A DNA stretch of 64,000 nucleotides, from NCBI RefSeq assembly GCF_036323735.1, contig NC_086031.1, forward strand, positions 36,266,225 through 36,330,224, read 5' to 3'. The notes beneath the pieces are model-generated. The model saw nothing but the letters and a program-made list of their open reading frames with translations, made no database searches and was not told the DNA's origin. The position numbers and the translations under genes are program-made. Source of the DNA: Rattus norvegicus (Eukaryota > Chordata > Mammalia > Rodentia > Muridae). Below, one piece after another: positions 32,690 to 43,150 of the stretch (within the stretch, counting starts at the first letter, position 1; every line of letters begins with the position of its first letter).

Positions 32690-32865
32690 TTACTTGTGCA
32701 AGTGTGCAATTTTGTGTATGCACAAGTACACATGTGGAAGTCAAAGTGTAACTTGTAGGAGTTGCTTTTCTTCTTCCTTAGTGTGGGTACTGGGATAGAA
32801 TTTAAGTCATCATGATTGACAGCAAGTGCCTTTAGCCTTGAGCCATCTCTCTGGACCTTTCTCTC
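32690..32865 (-). mobile_element. B3-type SINE, antisense
   Basis: 'gtgtgggtactgggatagaa', 'agcaagtgcctttagccttg' and 'agccatctctctggacc' are the reversed B3 middle and head. Confidence 0.6.
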
Positions 32866-33605
32866 CCCATTCTGGAAAACTGAAATTAACTGTGTGATCG
32901 AATTCTTTCTTCCAAGGGTATATATTCTTTCCCTCAGATCTAGCTGATACCTGCAAAGAAAACAACTTTCGCCACTGAGATTTTTCCTCATATTTCCCTC
33001 TGTTTGGTAATTTAATAGGTGGCCCACTTCCTACCTAGATCAAAACCTTGTGATTCAATTATGCCTATTCAGATAATGCTGTACCAGAACTTCCACACCT
33101 AATGTGTGTACTCTCAGGAGAAACTTGGTTATGCTGCAGGACCCACTGGAATGAACATTCCCTTTTATCCTCCATGAGGAAGGCTATATGATAGTTCTCA
33201 GGCACTTGCATTGTTCCTTCTCTTAGAAGCAGGTACGTTGTATTGATTCTCATCTCATCATAGACAACATGTTTCCTGAGTATTCTTCTATTTTATGGTT
33301 TCCAAATCCTAAATGTATGATCACCAAATGGAACACTGTGCCTCTTAACAGTTGTTTTAGATACCAAGTAAGAAACTGGTTCCCTCAAAGCAACACAAGT
33401 GGAATTCTTTTAGCATTGCCAATATTGAAAGAATCAGCTTATAAAATAGTCAATACAAAACTATCAGGAGGCCCACACTTTATTATGTGGAACAACTACA
33501 GCCAGATAATATATAACATCTTAGCAACTTCCACATTATCTTTTAAAATAAGACAAACATGCTATGTATGACTTGGGTATATTTTAATGCCATATAATAT
33601 CAACT
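32866..33605. other. Repeat-poor DNA
   Basis: No recognised SINE, LINE or LTR over 740 bp. The longest open frame is a 100-codon plus-strand one at 33269-33571, near chance and without context. Confidence 0.4.
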
Positions 33606-33795
33606 CAGGACTGGAGAGATGGTTCATCCATTAAGACAAGTCAGTTTTCTTCCAGAGTGTCTGAGTTGTATTCCCAGTATCCACATCAAGTGTCTTACAA
33701 CTGCCTGTAATGACAGTTCCAAGGGATCTAATGACAACTTTTGTCTTCTATTTGCACTTGTACACATATGGCACACACATAAACACAGCTTAATT
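33606..33795 (+). mobile_element. B2/B3-type SINE
   Basis: The head 'ggactggagagatggttcat' is well preserved, followed by 'cttccagagtgtctgagttg' and an 'acaactgcctgtaatgacag' B2 block. It is one of the clearer B2-family copies in the window. Confidence 0.75.
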
Positions 33796-34195
33796 GATTA
33801 ATTTATTAGATTAGATTATTTATATACTGAGAGGGGGAGAACAAAAATCAAATTCTGTGATTTTCTGAGAAAATTCAAGTGAGGTTGTAAATAGGGCAGT
33901 TTTACATGAATAAAAATAATATAATTTGGAGCTCTTGTTTTTGCTTTTGCTTCTTTCTAAGTAGAGCATCACTGTGTAAAGGCAGTGTTAGGAGAAGTAC
34001 AAGTTATTGAAGTGCAGTTGTGATGTCCTGGTTTTCTACTTGAGAGTCCTATATGTTTGAGCAAATCACACCCCAATGTGAGTTTCATGAGTCTTATTAG
34101 TGAAATCTGGATGTTCGATGAGCTCTTTCCCAGGGATATTGCTAGGACTGAAATAGACAATTTAGTTTGCCAGCTCCCTTTGCATATACACCTCA
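33796..34195. other. Unclassified DNA
   Basis: AT-rich; no recognised family. Confidence 0.4.
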
Positions 34196-34199
34196 GACA

Positions 34200-34560
34200 G
34201 GCACTTGGCCAAGTCTTTTAGTGCCATGCTAGACTCTTCGGCTTGAATACTTGGATCCCAGCTGGTGACACTTTTTAAGAAGGTTGTGGAATCTTTACAA
34301 GTCGGAGCTATTTCTGGAGGAGGAGGATCATTGAAAGTGGAACTTGAAGTCTTGTAGACCAGCTCAAATCCCTGTTCACTCTGCCTCCTGACTCTCCATG
34401 AAAAGTGACTGGCCAGCCTCCTGCTCGTTCCATCATGCCTACAATAATGGCCTTGAACTTCTAGCCAGAATGAACCCTTTAGTCTTTCAATTTATTCTGT
34501 TTGGATATTTTGTCCTAATGATGAGAAAGGTCAGTAGAATATTCTCAAATTAAATACAGA
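34200..34560 (+). mobile_element. Rodent MaLR-like LTR, sense
   Basis: The order 'acttggatcccagctggtga', 'ctcctgactctccatgaaaa', 'cctcctgctcgttccatcat' and 'agccagaatgaacccttt' follows a common rodent MaLR-type LTR to its AATAAA-like 3' end. Both ends are worn. Confidence 0.55.
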
Positions 34561-34569
34561 GACTTTTTC

Positions 34570-35515
34570 AGTTTTCATATCTCCTTGTATACTTGTATCA
34601 GCTTTGATAAATGAAAGTCAGATCCTTTTAGTACATATATTCCTATCAACAGTCTTAATGCACACACTTCCTGCACTATAGTTAAGGAATTTAATTAGCA
34701 TCACATTGGTGCCCTGACCACATTTTTTAAAATACCTTTTATGAAGCCACTTGAAGCTTTTCTTTTCCTAGTGTAATTTCATTGCTTCCGTATGTTTGAG
34801 AATCATTAAATACACGTTATCCAGAGACCATCTTTATGAAAGAGCTTTTTTCCTGAAGAGTGATAGGTAATGTCTTACAGAGAACTGGACTGTCACTATT
34901 ACGGAAATTATTAGAGGTTATTACTTCTGATTAAAATTAAATTAAATAGCACTTGAGAAATAAGGAGAGCTTTAATTATACCATAAAAATGTCAGTCTTT
35001 CACCTTTTAACATCTGTTAGACATGCATGCCAGGAGCAAATGTACAGGAGTGTTTGCCAAACACCTATTCAACAAACGCCAATGAGTCATCTGAGAGCTG
35101 ACATGATATGGTCTTGAACATGGGGTTTTCAAGATCTGACAGTTCAATGCATAGAAAGGCAAGGTTACTCTAATTATGCTTCATTTTGTGGGGACAAAAA
35201 TGTATTTCCAGGGTCTTTTCCTCATTGTTGATAGATTTGGTCTGGTATAGCACCTCTATCTGTACTATAGGTGGGAGCCGGATATTCTAATAGAACCAGC
35301 TTGTTTCCCTGAAAGATTGAAAAAGGAAATTGTCCCCGTGTGGTATTAAGGTTTTTTTTAGACCTGACACTTAAAAGGCAAAAATGACTGGAACTCTCAG
35401 GCCTGGAAAATGCTTTTGGCCTAAACAGGCTTGGGTCGATGCTAGCTAATTAGCAGACAGGCAGGAGGGACACAGGCAGTGGCTGGTGCTGCTTTTTGGA
35501 TCAATGAAATCAACT
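34570..35515. other. Repeat-poor block with homeodomain-type palindrome
   Basis: Nearly 950 bp without a recognisable retroposon. A palindromic 'gctaattagc' at 35445-35454 (TAATTA core) lies in a low-complexity-free stretch. The block is a candidate for conserved noncoding sequence, but conservation cannot be judged from one genome. Confidence 0.4.
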
Positions 35516-35689
35516 ATGTATTTTTTTTTTTGGTTTTTGTTTTGTTTTGTTTTTTTCAGTCATCAATACATAGACTACTTGCCTGGAATGTAATTTTGTC
35601 AAGGTGATAGGTTGCCTTGATGGCTTACGTTATAACAGACCAGGGGACTAGGGAAATATTCAAGCACTAAAGGGCTTATATGAAGTTAA
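35516..35689. repeat. T-rich simple sequence and flank
   Basis: 35520-35560 is T-rich with TTTTG units, followed by ordinary unique DNA. Confidence 0.6.
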
Positions 35690-35815
35690 AACGTCAGGCA
35701 TGGTGGGGCCTGCTTTTAGCCTTAGCACTGGGGAATCATAATAAGCAGATCACTTGGACTCACTGAGGCCTTATTCTTTTAGTCTAGCCTGCCTAGTCCA
35801 CAACGGGGTCTCAGG
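35690..35815 (+). mobile_element. B1 SINE, degenerate
   Basis: 'caggcatggtggggcctgct' at 35695 and 'agccttagcactggggaatc' are the B1 left half with its A-box region; 'gtctagcctgcctagtccac' is the decayed right half. Confidence 0.65.
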
Positions 35816-35898
35816 TGCTAGTCTAGGTATGCAGCTCTTGAGCAGTGACAAGGGAGGCTGTTCTCAGACTTCACATACATTTCTGTATATGTGAAAGT

Positions 35899-35899
<1 letters not shown>

Positions 35900-35985
<86 letters not shown>
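35900..35985. repeat. (TC)n-(AC)n compound microsatellite
   Basis: 41 bp of TC repeats at 35900-35940 pass directly into 45 bp of AC repeats at 35941-35985. A homopurine-homopyrimidine tract abutting alternating purine-pyrimidine is prone to H-DNA and Z-DNA and is likely highly polymorphic. Confidence 0.98.
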
Positions 35986-35986
<1 letters not shown>

Positions 35987-36061
35987 CTGTGTGTGTGACA
36001 GAATTTCATTCCAAAATGCATCTAGCACCTTCCCTGCAGGTACTGATGCTGAAGAAGTAAT

Positions 36062-36222
36062 TTGGATTTGGGACTTGCTCAGATTCCAAGGAATCCTATA
36101 ACCATCTTGACTGACCTAAGGGACAAACATTCAGACCCATACATCAGAATTTTTTTTGAATGTCTTCTCTCTTTTGTTCTCATGTGTTTTGGAATCCATT
36201 TTGGACAGACTCCAACCCAAGC
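36062..36222. other. Unclassified DNA
   Basis: No recognised repeat; a 78-codon plus-strand frame continues into the L2-like piece and is not gene-like. Confidence 0.4.
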
Positions 36223-36330
36223 AGATATTTTATTTACCATATATTTGGTGGGTGTCTTTGTGCTAGACATTGTTCTCAGTCCTCCCATGGACCAGTGACA
36301 AGTCCAGAATCCAGTCCCTCACAGAGCATT
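36223..36330 (+). mobile_element. L2 LINE fragment (ancient)
   Basis: 'gtgctagacattgttctcag' together with the preceding 'tttaccatatatttggtggg' and the following 'catggaccagtgacaagtcc' follows the mammalian L2 3'-end wording in which a 'tgtgccaggcactgttct'-like block is typical. It is highly diverged. Confidence 0.5.
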
Positions 36331-37065
36331 AAGTGATTTGGGGATTCCTCTATCCCATTCTTTCTGAACCCTGCTTTGAAAATAGCTCTGTGCAAATGTA
36401 CAGAAAAATAACCAATGCTGACCACTTATGTGATACCATACACTATCTCCCAATGAGCTGCTTGAATGTCCAGGGTTAGAAGAGCAAGTGATCTAAGCCT
36501 CAAAATTATGAAGCATAGCTGTCCCTGAGCTTGAAGAGTTTAGCACTGTGTCACAGAAGAAGAGGTAAAAGCTAAGAACAATACACCAGATCCCAAACAT
36601 TGTTCCTCTCATGCTCACCACTTGACTGGCTCAGGCTTTCCCTTCTTTCAGTGCCTTGCCCCTCTCGGGCTGAAATAAACAGCTGGTTGAATCCTGCAGT
36701 TGGTGAAAGCCAGCAAAGCCTGGTATAAAGTTGTTTCCATTCATCTGAATAATCTTGCAGCTGTCTGCTGGCTGTTCACAAAATGAATGGATTGAGCCAT
36801 TTCTCCTCGAGAAGGAATATTGAATATAACCATTACTACTTACTAACACTCTGCTGAGGACTTGACTTGAAATGTATTGCTACATATACTAAAAGAGAAT
36901 GTTGTCTTTGAGGTCAAACATCTGGCTCCTACTTCTCATTGGCATATGGGTGGATGATACAGAAACACATTTTTCTGAGAAAACAACTTCAATTTCCTGC
37001 TTGTTATATGTACATTTTAGAATGCCAAATTGTCAAGATTTTACAGGGTTGGAGACTATTTGCAT
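36331..37065. other. Repeat-poor DNA
   Basis: No recognised repeat or gene. The stretch 36600-36840 is unusually free of simple sequence. Confidence 0.4.
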
Positions 37066-37066
37066 A

Positions 37067-37207
37067 TCTCTCTGTCTATCTCTGTCCCTCTCTCTGTTTC
37101 TCTCTGTCTCTGTCTCTCTGTCTCTGTCTCTGTCTCTCTCTGTCTCTGTGTCTCTCTGTCTCTGTCTCTGTCTCTCTCTGTCTCTCTGTCTCTCTCTGTC
37201 TCTTTGT

Positions 37208-37248
<41 letters not shown>
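37067..37248. repeat. (TC/TCTG)n followed by (TG)n microsatellite
   Basis: About 140 bp of TCTCTG/TCTG repeats, then 39 bp of TG (37210-37248). Open frames of 76-116 codons on both strands are translations of these repeats. Confidence 0.97.
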
Positions 37249-37249
<1 letters not shown>

Positions 37250-37254
37250 CCACC

Positions 37255-37490
37255 TTTATTATATCCCACCTTAGTTTCTGAGACAAAATCTCTTACTCTA
37301 TCTAGTTATTGTCCATTCAGCTAGTGTGACTGGCTAGGAAGTTCTCAAAGTTCATCTGTGTGTGTATCACCAGCCTTGGTAGACATGTGCAGATGTACAT
37401 AGACTCTGAGAATTCAACCTCAGGCCCTCATGCTTGCATGGTAGGCATTTTTCAGGCTGAAGCATCTTCTCAGACCTCCCCCCTTACTTT
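37255..37490 (-). mobile_element. B4-type SINE, antisense
   Basis: 'tttctgagacaaaatctctt' begins the reversed B1-like half; 'caacctcaggccctcatgct' and 'ggtaggcatttttcaggctg' are the reversed ID-like head. The adjoining (TG)n is its reversed tail. Confidence 0.6.
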
Positions 37491-37802
37491 TTCTTCTTGT
37501 AAGTGAATAAAATACACTTGGATTTACAATATTTCATAGACAGTGTTAAATACTGGCAGAAATACCCCAATTCTTATGTCAAAAAGGAATGACTTTATCA
37601 CACAATGTCCGCCAAACAGCATTTATTTCAGAGTATTCGGCATGCTCTACTCGACTCCTTAGTTCCTTGTGGACACTGAAGGGAAGAGTAAAGAACTTCA
37701 GAACACACAATCAGTTGTCCTAGAAGAAACTTCGATTCAGGATGACAGTGGCCCCTAGGTTTCATGATTTTTTCATAAGGAAAAAAAAAACCAGACAACA
37801 AA
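37491..37802. other. Unclassified DNA
   Basis: No recognised family. Confidence 0.4.
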
Positions 37803-37975
37803 AAGATGGCTCAATGGTTAAGAGCATAGGCTGCTCTTGTAAAAGACCCAAGTTCTGTTTCCAGCACTCACATCACTCACAGATATCTCCAACTCCAAAT
37901 CCAGGGGATTAGTCATCTTCTGGTCCTCTCTATTACTTCCTGCATGTGGTGCATAGATACACAGGCTGACAACCC
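37803..37975 (+). mobile_element. B3-type SINE
   Basis: 'agatggctcaatggttaaga' and 'aagttctgtttccagcact' are the head and B-box region; 'cttctggtcctctctatta' is the 3' block. The tail region passes into the L1 3' UTR. Confidence 0.7.
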
Positions 37976-37979
37976 CATA

Positions 37980-38300
37980 AAAACAACACTACCAACCAAC
38001 CAGAGCCCCCAAGGACTAAACCACCACCCAAATAGTACACATGCAGACCTATGGCTTCAGCTGCATATATAGCAGAGGTTGTCCTTGTTGGGCACAATGG
38101 GAGGAGAAGCCCTTGGTCTTGCCAAGGCTCAACCCCTCAGTGTAGGGAAATGTCAGGTCAGGGATACAGGGAGGGGGATTGTTGGGGATGGGCAACACCC
38201 TTATAGAAGAGGGGTGGTGGGATTGGGGCCTTATGTCCAAGAAAGTTGAAAGGGAATAACATTTGAAATGTAAATAAAAATATCCAATAAAAATAAATTA
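37980..38300 (+). mobile_element. L1 3' UTR fragment with A-rich end
   Basis: 'ccagagcccccaaggactaa', 'aagcccttggtcttgccaag' and 'gggaataacatttgaaatgt' are the L1 3' UTR body and end block. This is a strongly 5'-truncated L1 of an older subfamily. Confidence 0.85.
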
Positions 38301-38364
38301 AATTTAAAAAGAAATATAAAATATAAATGTAAATATAAAATATAAATAAATAAATCTTTACTAG
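38301..38364. repeat. AT-rich tail sequence
   Basis: AAATATAAA-type repeats following the L1 end; probably tail expansion. Confidence 0.6.
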
Positions 38365-38525
38365 TCAATAGTGGTGCACACCTTTATTCTTAGCTCTCAG
38401 GAGGCAGAGGCAGGTGGATCTCTAAATTTGAAGCCAGCCTGATCTATAAACTCCTAGGATAATGAGGCTTACAAAGATAAACTGTGTTTAAAAAACCAAA
38501 ACCAAAACCAAAACAAAAAATACCC
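38365..38525 (+). mobile_element. B1 SINE
   Basis: 'tggtgcacacctttattct' and 'ctcaggaggcagaggcaggt' are the well-preserved left part; 'gaagccagcctgatctataa' the right. An A-rich (AAAACC) tail follows at 38490-38520. It is the clearest B1 in the window. Confidence 0.85.
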
Positions 38526-38784
38526 TCAAAAGAAGACAATGTCTATTCTTGGGAAACATGTGAAAATATGAGCAAACTATATGTGTGGGACAACCAAGAA
38601 ATGACCCCTCTCAGACAGAGCTGGCTGGGGAAACTGCATACTCTGATGTGAACCTGCTTTCCTGGCACTAACACGTACCAGCATGTCTGACTTCCATTGT
38701 TTTTCCTTTCTGAGATTCCCTGTTAGTTTATTTGCTTTCTAAAACTTGCAACCATTTTTCTTGAGTGTTTGTAAAGATTTAAAA
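38526..38784. other. Unclassified DNA
   Basis: No recognised family. Confidence 0.4.
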
Positions 38785-38960
38785 CAGAAAAACCAATTAA
38801 GCATACTGATGAGATTTATATCTGTAATACTGGGAGACTGAGAAAGGCAGATTGCTTCAAACTTAAGGCCAGCCTGGATTACTGAGTGAATGTAAGGCTA
38901 CTCAGAGCTATCCAGTAAAACCTTCATTAATTAAGCAAACATACAAGCAAATAAGCAAAT
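38785..38960 (+). mobile_element. B1-like SINE, degenerate
   Basis: 'tatctgtaatactgggagac' and 'taaggccagcctggattact' are B1 blocks; the 5' end is decayed. Confidence 0.6.
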
Positions 38961-39049
38961 ATACTAAATGAAACAAAATATTCGTCTTAAATTATTGTCT
39001 TGTTATGCCCCACTCCAATATTTACTTTGTACGCAAAATAGAGAGACTG

Positions 39050-39202
39050 CAGAGATAACTTAGGGCACTTATGATTCTTGCAGAGGACTTATTTGTTTAC
39101 TGTCACCATGTGCTCATAACCATGTGCAAATCCAGATTCGAAGGATTAAACACCCTGTTCAGGCATCTTAGAACACTGGGGTTCGCATGCATTCTCCATA
39201 AT

Positions 39203-39237
<35 letters not shown>

Positions 39238-39240
39238 CGT
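39050..39240 (+). mobile_element. B3-type SINE with (CA)n tail
   Basis: 'gagactgcagagataactta' is a decayed head, 'atgattcttgcagaggac' the middle, and (CA)n occupies 39204-39233. Confidence 0.6.
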
Positions 39241-39452
39241 GCAGTAAAATATAAAATCTTTAAAAATTAAATGAGTCTCCAACGCCTATGAGTAGGTTGG
39301 ACTGATTAATTTTTCTTGCTCTTCTGTGTTAGTTATATATTATTGCTCAACCTTGGCCCACTTACACTCTCAACTTGTATAGCTACTACTGGCCTTCTTT
39401 CTCCATAATGTGACCTCTGACCCTCCAGTAAGCTTTGAATTGCTGCCTCTTT
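39241..39452. other. Unclassified DNA
   Basis: No recognised feature; immediate target of the ID insertion. Confidence 0.4.
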
Positions 39453-39570
39453 AAAAAGTGCTTTTGGGGCTGGGGATTTAGCTCAGTGGTAGAGCGCTTA
39501 CCTAGGAAGCGCAAGGCCCTGGGTTCGGTCCCCAGCTCCGAAAAAAAGAACCAAAAAAAAAAGTGCTTTT
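39453..39570 (+). mobile_element. ID SINE with target-site duplication
   Basis: Body 39466-39540 with A box ('ggggatttagctcagtgg') and B box ('gggttcggtcc') of the tRNA-like pol III promoter, then an A-rich tail (39541-39557). The 13-bp repeat 'aaaaagtgctttt' at 39453-39465 and 39558-39570 marks the insertion. It has the same diagnostic 'cttacctaggaagcgcaag' as the copy nested at 16044, so both come from the same young rat subfamily. The 63-codon frame across it is incidental. Confidence 0.97.
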
Positions 39571-40610
39571 ATTGTTTGTTGTTGTTTTGCACACTCAAAG
39601 TGACTTCTATCATTTTCTGTTGCTAGCATCAAGCCTGCAAGACAGACAAGCATCAGGGAGATGAAAAAGAACACAGTTCATCTTTGCATGGAAGGTGCTA
39701 GAAATAAATTATGGTCATAAATATTCCCTCTTGAGTGGAACTCTAATGAATAAACTTTTCTTTGCTATGACTCTGTAAATCACATTGTCTTCTTGAAATT
39801 TGGTTTCTCTGTCAATAAGATCCGGTATAAATTTAAAAGACAGACAAGGTCTCTGTCAGACCTTGGTGTCTGTGTTTCCAACAGACTTTCCAAAGTATCA
39901 TTATGTTCTTGTTTTTTTTACAGTTGCCTGTCCAAAACAAAGCATGGGCTAGCATTCAAAGTCTTCTGCTGCTGTTGCTTAGGTAACACTCAGGCAGCAA
40001 TGGTGTGACAGGCTTGTGACCATTTGACCTTTGTGATTTTCCCCTCTTACAATGGGATTTTATGTCCAGTCACACATTAAGCTATTGAAGAGATACTGTT
40101 AAAGAGAAACAGCAACTAATCTTAAATAAGCTTAAATTTTCATGAGACAATGAGAAATATAAGATCTTTTATAAACACTTCCAATACTTCTAAAGCAGAG
40201 CCTTGAATTATTGAGAGACCCCCAGACCCTTCACTAATTAATGTTAGTCACCCATCAAGCTTCTCAAGTCTCTCTGATTCTTCACATCAGGATCCAGTTC
40301 CTGACAGAAAGATGTTCTGGTAGCTTGTACATTATTATCCTGCAAATATTATCCTTTCAAATTAATTACGCAAGAGTATTCTGAGTATTCTCACTAGAAA
40401 TAATTTATTACTGTTCGACATAGTAGCTATGATAATTGTTATTACACAAAGTATACATGTGTGGAAACACTCCTCAATAGTATATAGTGCATACTCTAAA
40501 TAACCTGGATCCTATTTCTATAATCAGAGTCAAACCAACCATTGTCAACTGAGAAAGTCCCTTATCCCTTGTTCAGAAAAAGTTCCATTTTGTTTTTACT
40601 ATTTTTGTTT
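39571..40610. other. Repeat-poor block containing a 59-nt exon-like cassette
   Basis: No recognisable retroposon over about 1 kb. A polypyrimidine tract and AG precede 39924, and GTAACA follows 39982, framing a 59-nt candidate exon (see findings). No other gene signal. Confidence 0.4.
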
Positions 40611-41120
40611 TTGTTTTTTATTTAATTAAAATACAATGACATTATTTACCATTTCTCTCTAATCCGTACCATATCCCCTCTCTCAACTTTATGACACTCT
40701 TTTTTTTCAATTATTATTGCTATACATAGATGCAAATAAATACAAATATATAATATGCTAACTCTTTTTCTCATTACCTGTATGTCTTTGCATTAGTGTT
40801 AGATAACTATTTCTGCAGCTCTTTCCTGAGGAAAACTATCTTATTAGTCCTTAATTGACTATAGCTCTTCATTTAGGGTTGACACCCTGTGAGTTATCCT
40901 TCATCAACATTGGCATGTGAACTGGTATTGTCTTTGTTCTGGATTCATTTATAGATCTATGATACAAATCCTACATTGAAGGCTCAGAAAACATTGAAGA
41001 AGAGGGATAGAAATAGTATAAGAGCCAGAGGACCAGGATGTGTGTTACGAGAGTGTATCTCCTACAAATGGCAACAAGATACAACAATGAAATGTCACTA
41101 TTACAGCTGCTTCAACAAGA
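40611..41120. other. AT-rich DNA, possibly a decayed minus-strand L1 3' end at its start
   Basis: T-rich 40611-40700 then 'ccatatcccctctctcaac' vaguely resembles a reversed L1 3' end; I cannot confirm it. The rest shows nothing. Confidence 0.35.
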
Positions 41121-41490
41121 CTTTTTTATATTTTAAATTCAGTATTTCAAAATATAGATCATATAAATTTATGAAATATACAAGTTATTACATAATTATG
41201 TATATTTATAAAATATGAACTCAATAAACATATAATAAAATTATTATGTAAATATGTAAATTTGTATAAAATTACAGAATTTTACATAAAATTTCATGTG
41301 AAACTTTGCATAAAATTTTACATTATATTCATTATTTAATTAGATTATGTTACACAATATAATATATAAAATTATTTATATACTGTTTCCTAGAAATTAA
41401 TATATGTAAATAAATATATAAATTTATATATAAATAATATATGTAAATTTATATATTACATATATATATAAAATATATGTTCTTTTTAAA
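41120..41490. other. Extremely AT-rich block
   Basis: About 370 bp composed almost only of A and T, made of overlapping AATATA/TTTATA units without a fixed period. No coding potential. Such DNA is easily unwound and is the type found in matrix-attachment regions; function is not shown. Confidence 0.85.
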
Positions 41491-41750
41491 TAAGATGTAA
41501 GAACTGTGAATGATTGTACCTGTTGTGTGTAGAGGTCAGATAGATTTTACAAGGCAGGATTGACGCCCTTACTGCCTATCCATCTTTGTTATGTTGCAAA
41601 TGTGAACATGATGAAAAAATCTGGTTTTCTCTGGAGTGTCTTGATGACATCTCTGTAATAATATTCTCCTCTGATCACTTAATGGATAGGTGGCACATCC
41701 GGTAAACACACATCTTTCTGTCTCTCTATGCTGATCAACTTTGGATTGTT
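41491..41750. other. Unclassified DNA
   Basis: No recognised family. Confidence 0.4.
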
Positions 41751-41754
41751 TAAA

Positions 41755-42098
41755 GAGCCAGTTTCAGGTTGGTTCTTTGTCAACCAAACACAACCCAGGG
41801 TCATTAGAAGAGGAGACCCAAACTGAGGAAACACCATCATAAGATCTGGCTGTAGGCAAATCTGTGGTACACTTTCTTGATTATTAATTGATATAGGTGT
41901 TCCCACCTCATTGTGAGTGATGTTACACCAAGGCAGGTATTCCTTTGTTCTATAAGAAAGCAGACTGAGTCAGCTGTCAGGAGCAAGCCAGTAAGTAGTG
42001 TCCCTTCATGGTTGCTGCTTCAGTTCCTGCTCCATGATTTTTCCCCGTCTTCCTTAGTGATGGGATATGACTTGAAAGTTGTAAGATAGATAGATGAA

Positions 42099-42138
<40 letters not shown>

Positions 42139-42235
42139 AAAAAAGAATGGCGTAAGATAGAATAAAACATTTTCTTCCCAAGTTTCTTTGTGTCTTTATC
42201 ACAGCAAAATCTGTAGCTAAGACAGGACCTTTCTT
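41755..42235 (+). mobile_element. Rodent LTR-like repeat (type A), sense, with (AAAT)n inside
   Basis: 'aaacaccatcataagatctg', 'tataagaaagcagactgagt', 'gaataaaacattttcttcc' and 'tatcacagcaaaatctgtag' follow the sense form seen at 31690. A (AATA)n microsatellite fills 42096-42139. Its TATAAG and AATAAA positions suit an LTR. Confidence 0.6.
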
Positions 42236-42339
42236 GTGATGACAGACAGCAAGAAAATAACAAAGAGAGTAGAGATACATGTTGTCTTTTAAAATGCTTC
42301 CTGTTCTTGCACAGGACAAGACTTCAATTCCTAGCAACT

Positions 42340-42460
42340 ATGTTGGATGTCTCACAAGTGCCTGTCACAAGTGTCTAACAAGTGTCCTGCTCTGGGGGGC
42401 TTGATATCCTCTTTTGGCCTATGTGGACACTGCTTGCACACACACTTATGTGCGCATACG

Positions 42461-42501
<41 letters not shown>

Positions 42502-42535
42502 ACACACACACCACACACAAACCTATGTGCAAATA
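42340..42535 (+). mobile_element. B2/B3-like tail with (CA)n and CGCG
   Basis: The 'cctcttttggcctatgtgga' block is a B2/B3 3' part; the (CA)n tract spans 42436-42519 and includes 'gcgcatacgcgcgcac' (42452-42467), a strong Z-DNA candidate. The SINE head is missing or diverged. Confidence 0.55.
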
Positions 42536-42831
42536 ATAATACATAACAATCTGCTTTCAAACGAAGAACATTGATCAGTTTAAGGAATACACATTTATTT
42601 CTTCATTCCCTGTGACTCCCATAGTGCAGCCAGTAAAAAGTTGCTCAGCTAGAGGCTTAGAATTCTGTATTATATTAAATGTGTGCTGATATTTTTTAAT
42701 ATATGTCTTTTTATTAGTCTTTTGAAAACTCTGTGGTTCTCTCTCTCTCTCTCTCTTTTTTAAATCTGCTCTATCCTGAAGTCTCATGACAGGCTGGGCC
42801 ATGATCGTGATCTTTCAATTCTGAGTCTTGT
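42536..42831. other. Unclassified DNA with short (TC)n
   Basis: (TC)n at 42739-42755; otherwise nothing recognised. Confidence 0.4.
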
Positions 42832-43150
42832 GAGCTGGGGAGAGAGTTCAGTGCCACAAACAGATTTTCATCCCTAGTGCCTAAAAAGGCTGGGCCTGGT
42901 GACACATGTTTGCAATCATGATACCAGGTAGGTGGTTATAGAAGGATCCCTAGAGCTCTGACTAGACAGGTAAGGCTCCTTGACAAATTTCAGGTCAGTG
43001 AAAGACCCTGTCTCAGTGAACAAGGAGCAGAGATCCTAGGAACAAGAACTGAGGTTGACCTCTGGCCTCTACAGTCATACACAAAAATGTACATCAACAA
43101 ATACAGGTGCCCTCTCATAGGTACCTACACACATACGTGTGTATACACAT
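42832..43150 (+). mobile_element. B4-type composite SINE
   Basis: 'agctggggagagagttcagt' is the ID-like head; 'ggctgggcctggtgacacat' the B1-like start; 'ggtcagtgaaagaccctgtc' the B1-like end; 'ggttgacctctggcctct' the tail block. All four segments of a B4 element are present in order. Confidence 0.75.

Noticed and set aside
36899..37286. Long overlapping Leu/Ser/Cys/Val and Arg/Glu/Thr-rich frames on both strands
   Set aside because: Translations of the (TC/TCTG)n and (TG)n microsatellite.
39466..39540. tRNA gene candidate (A box and B box present)
   Set aside because: It is an ID SINE: A-rich tail, target-site duplication and near-identity with the copy nested at 16044 show a retroposon, not a functional tRNA gene.
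42436..42519. CRISPR-like or tandem array of short repeats
   Set aside because: Dinucleotide microsatellite without spacers in a mammalian genome.
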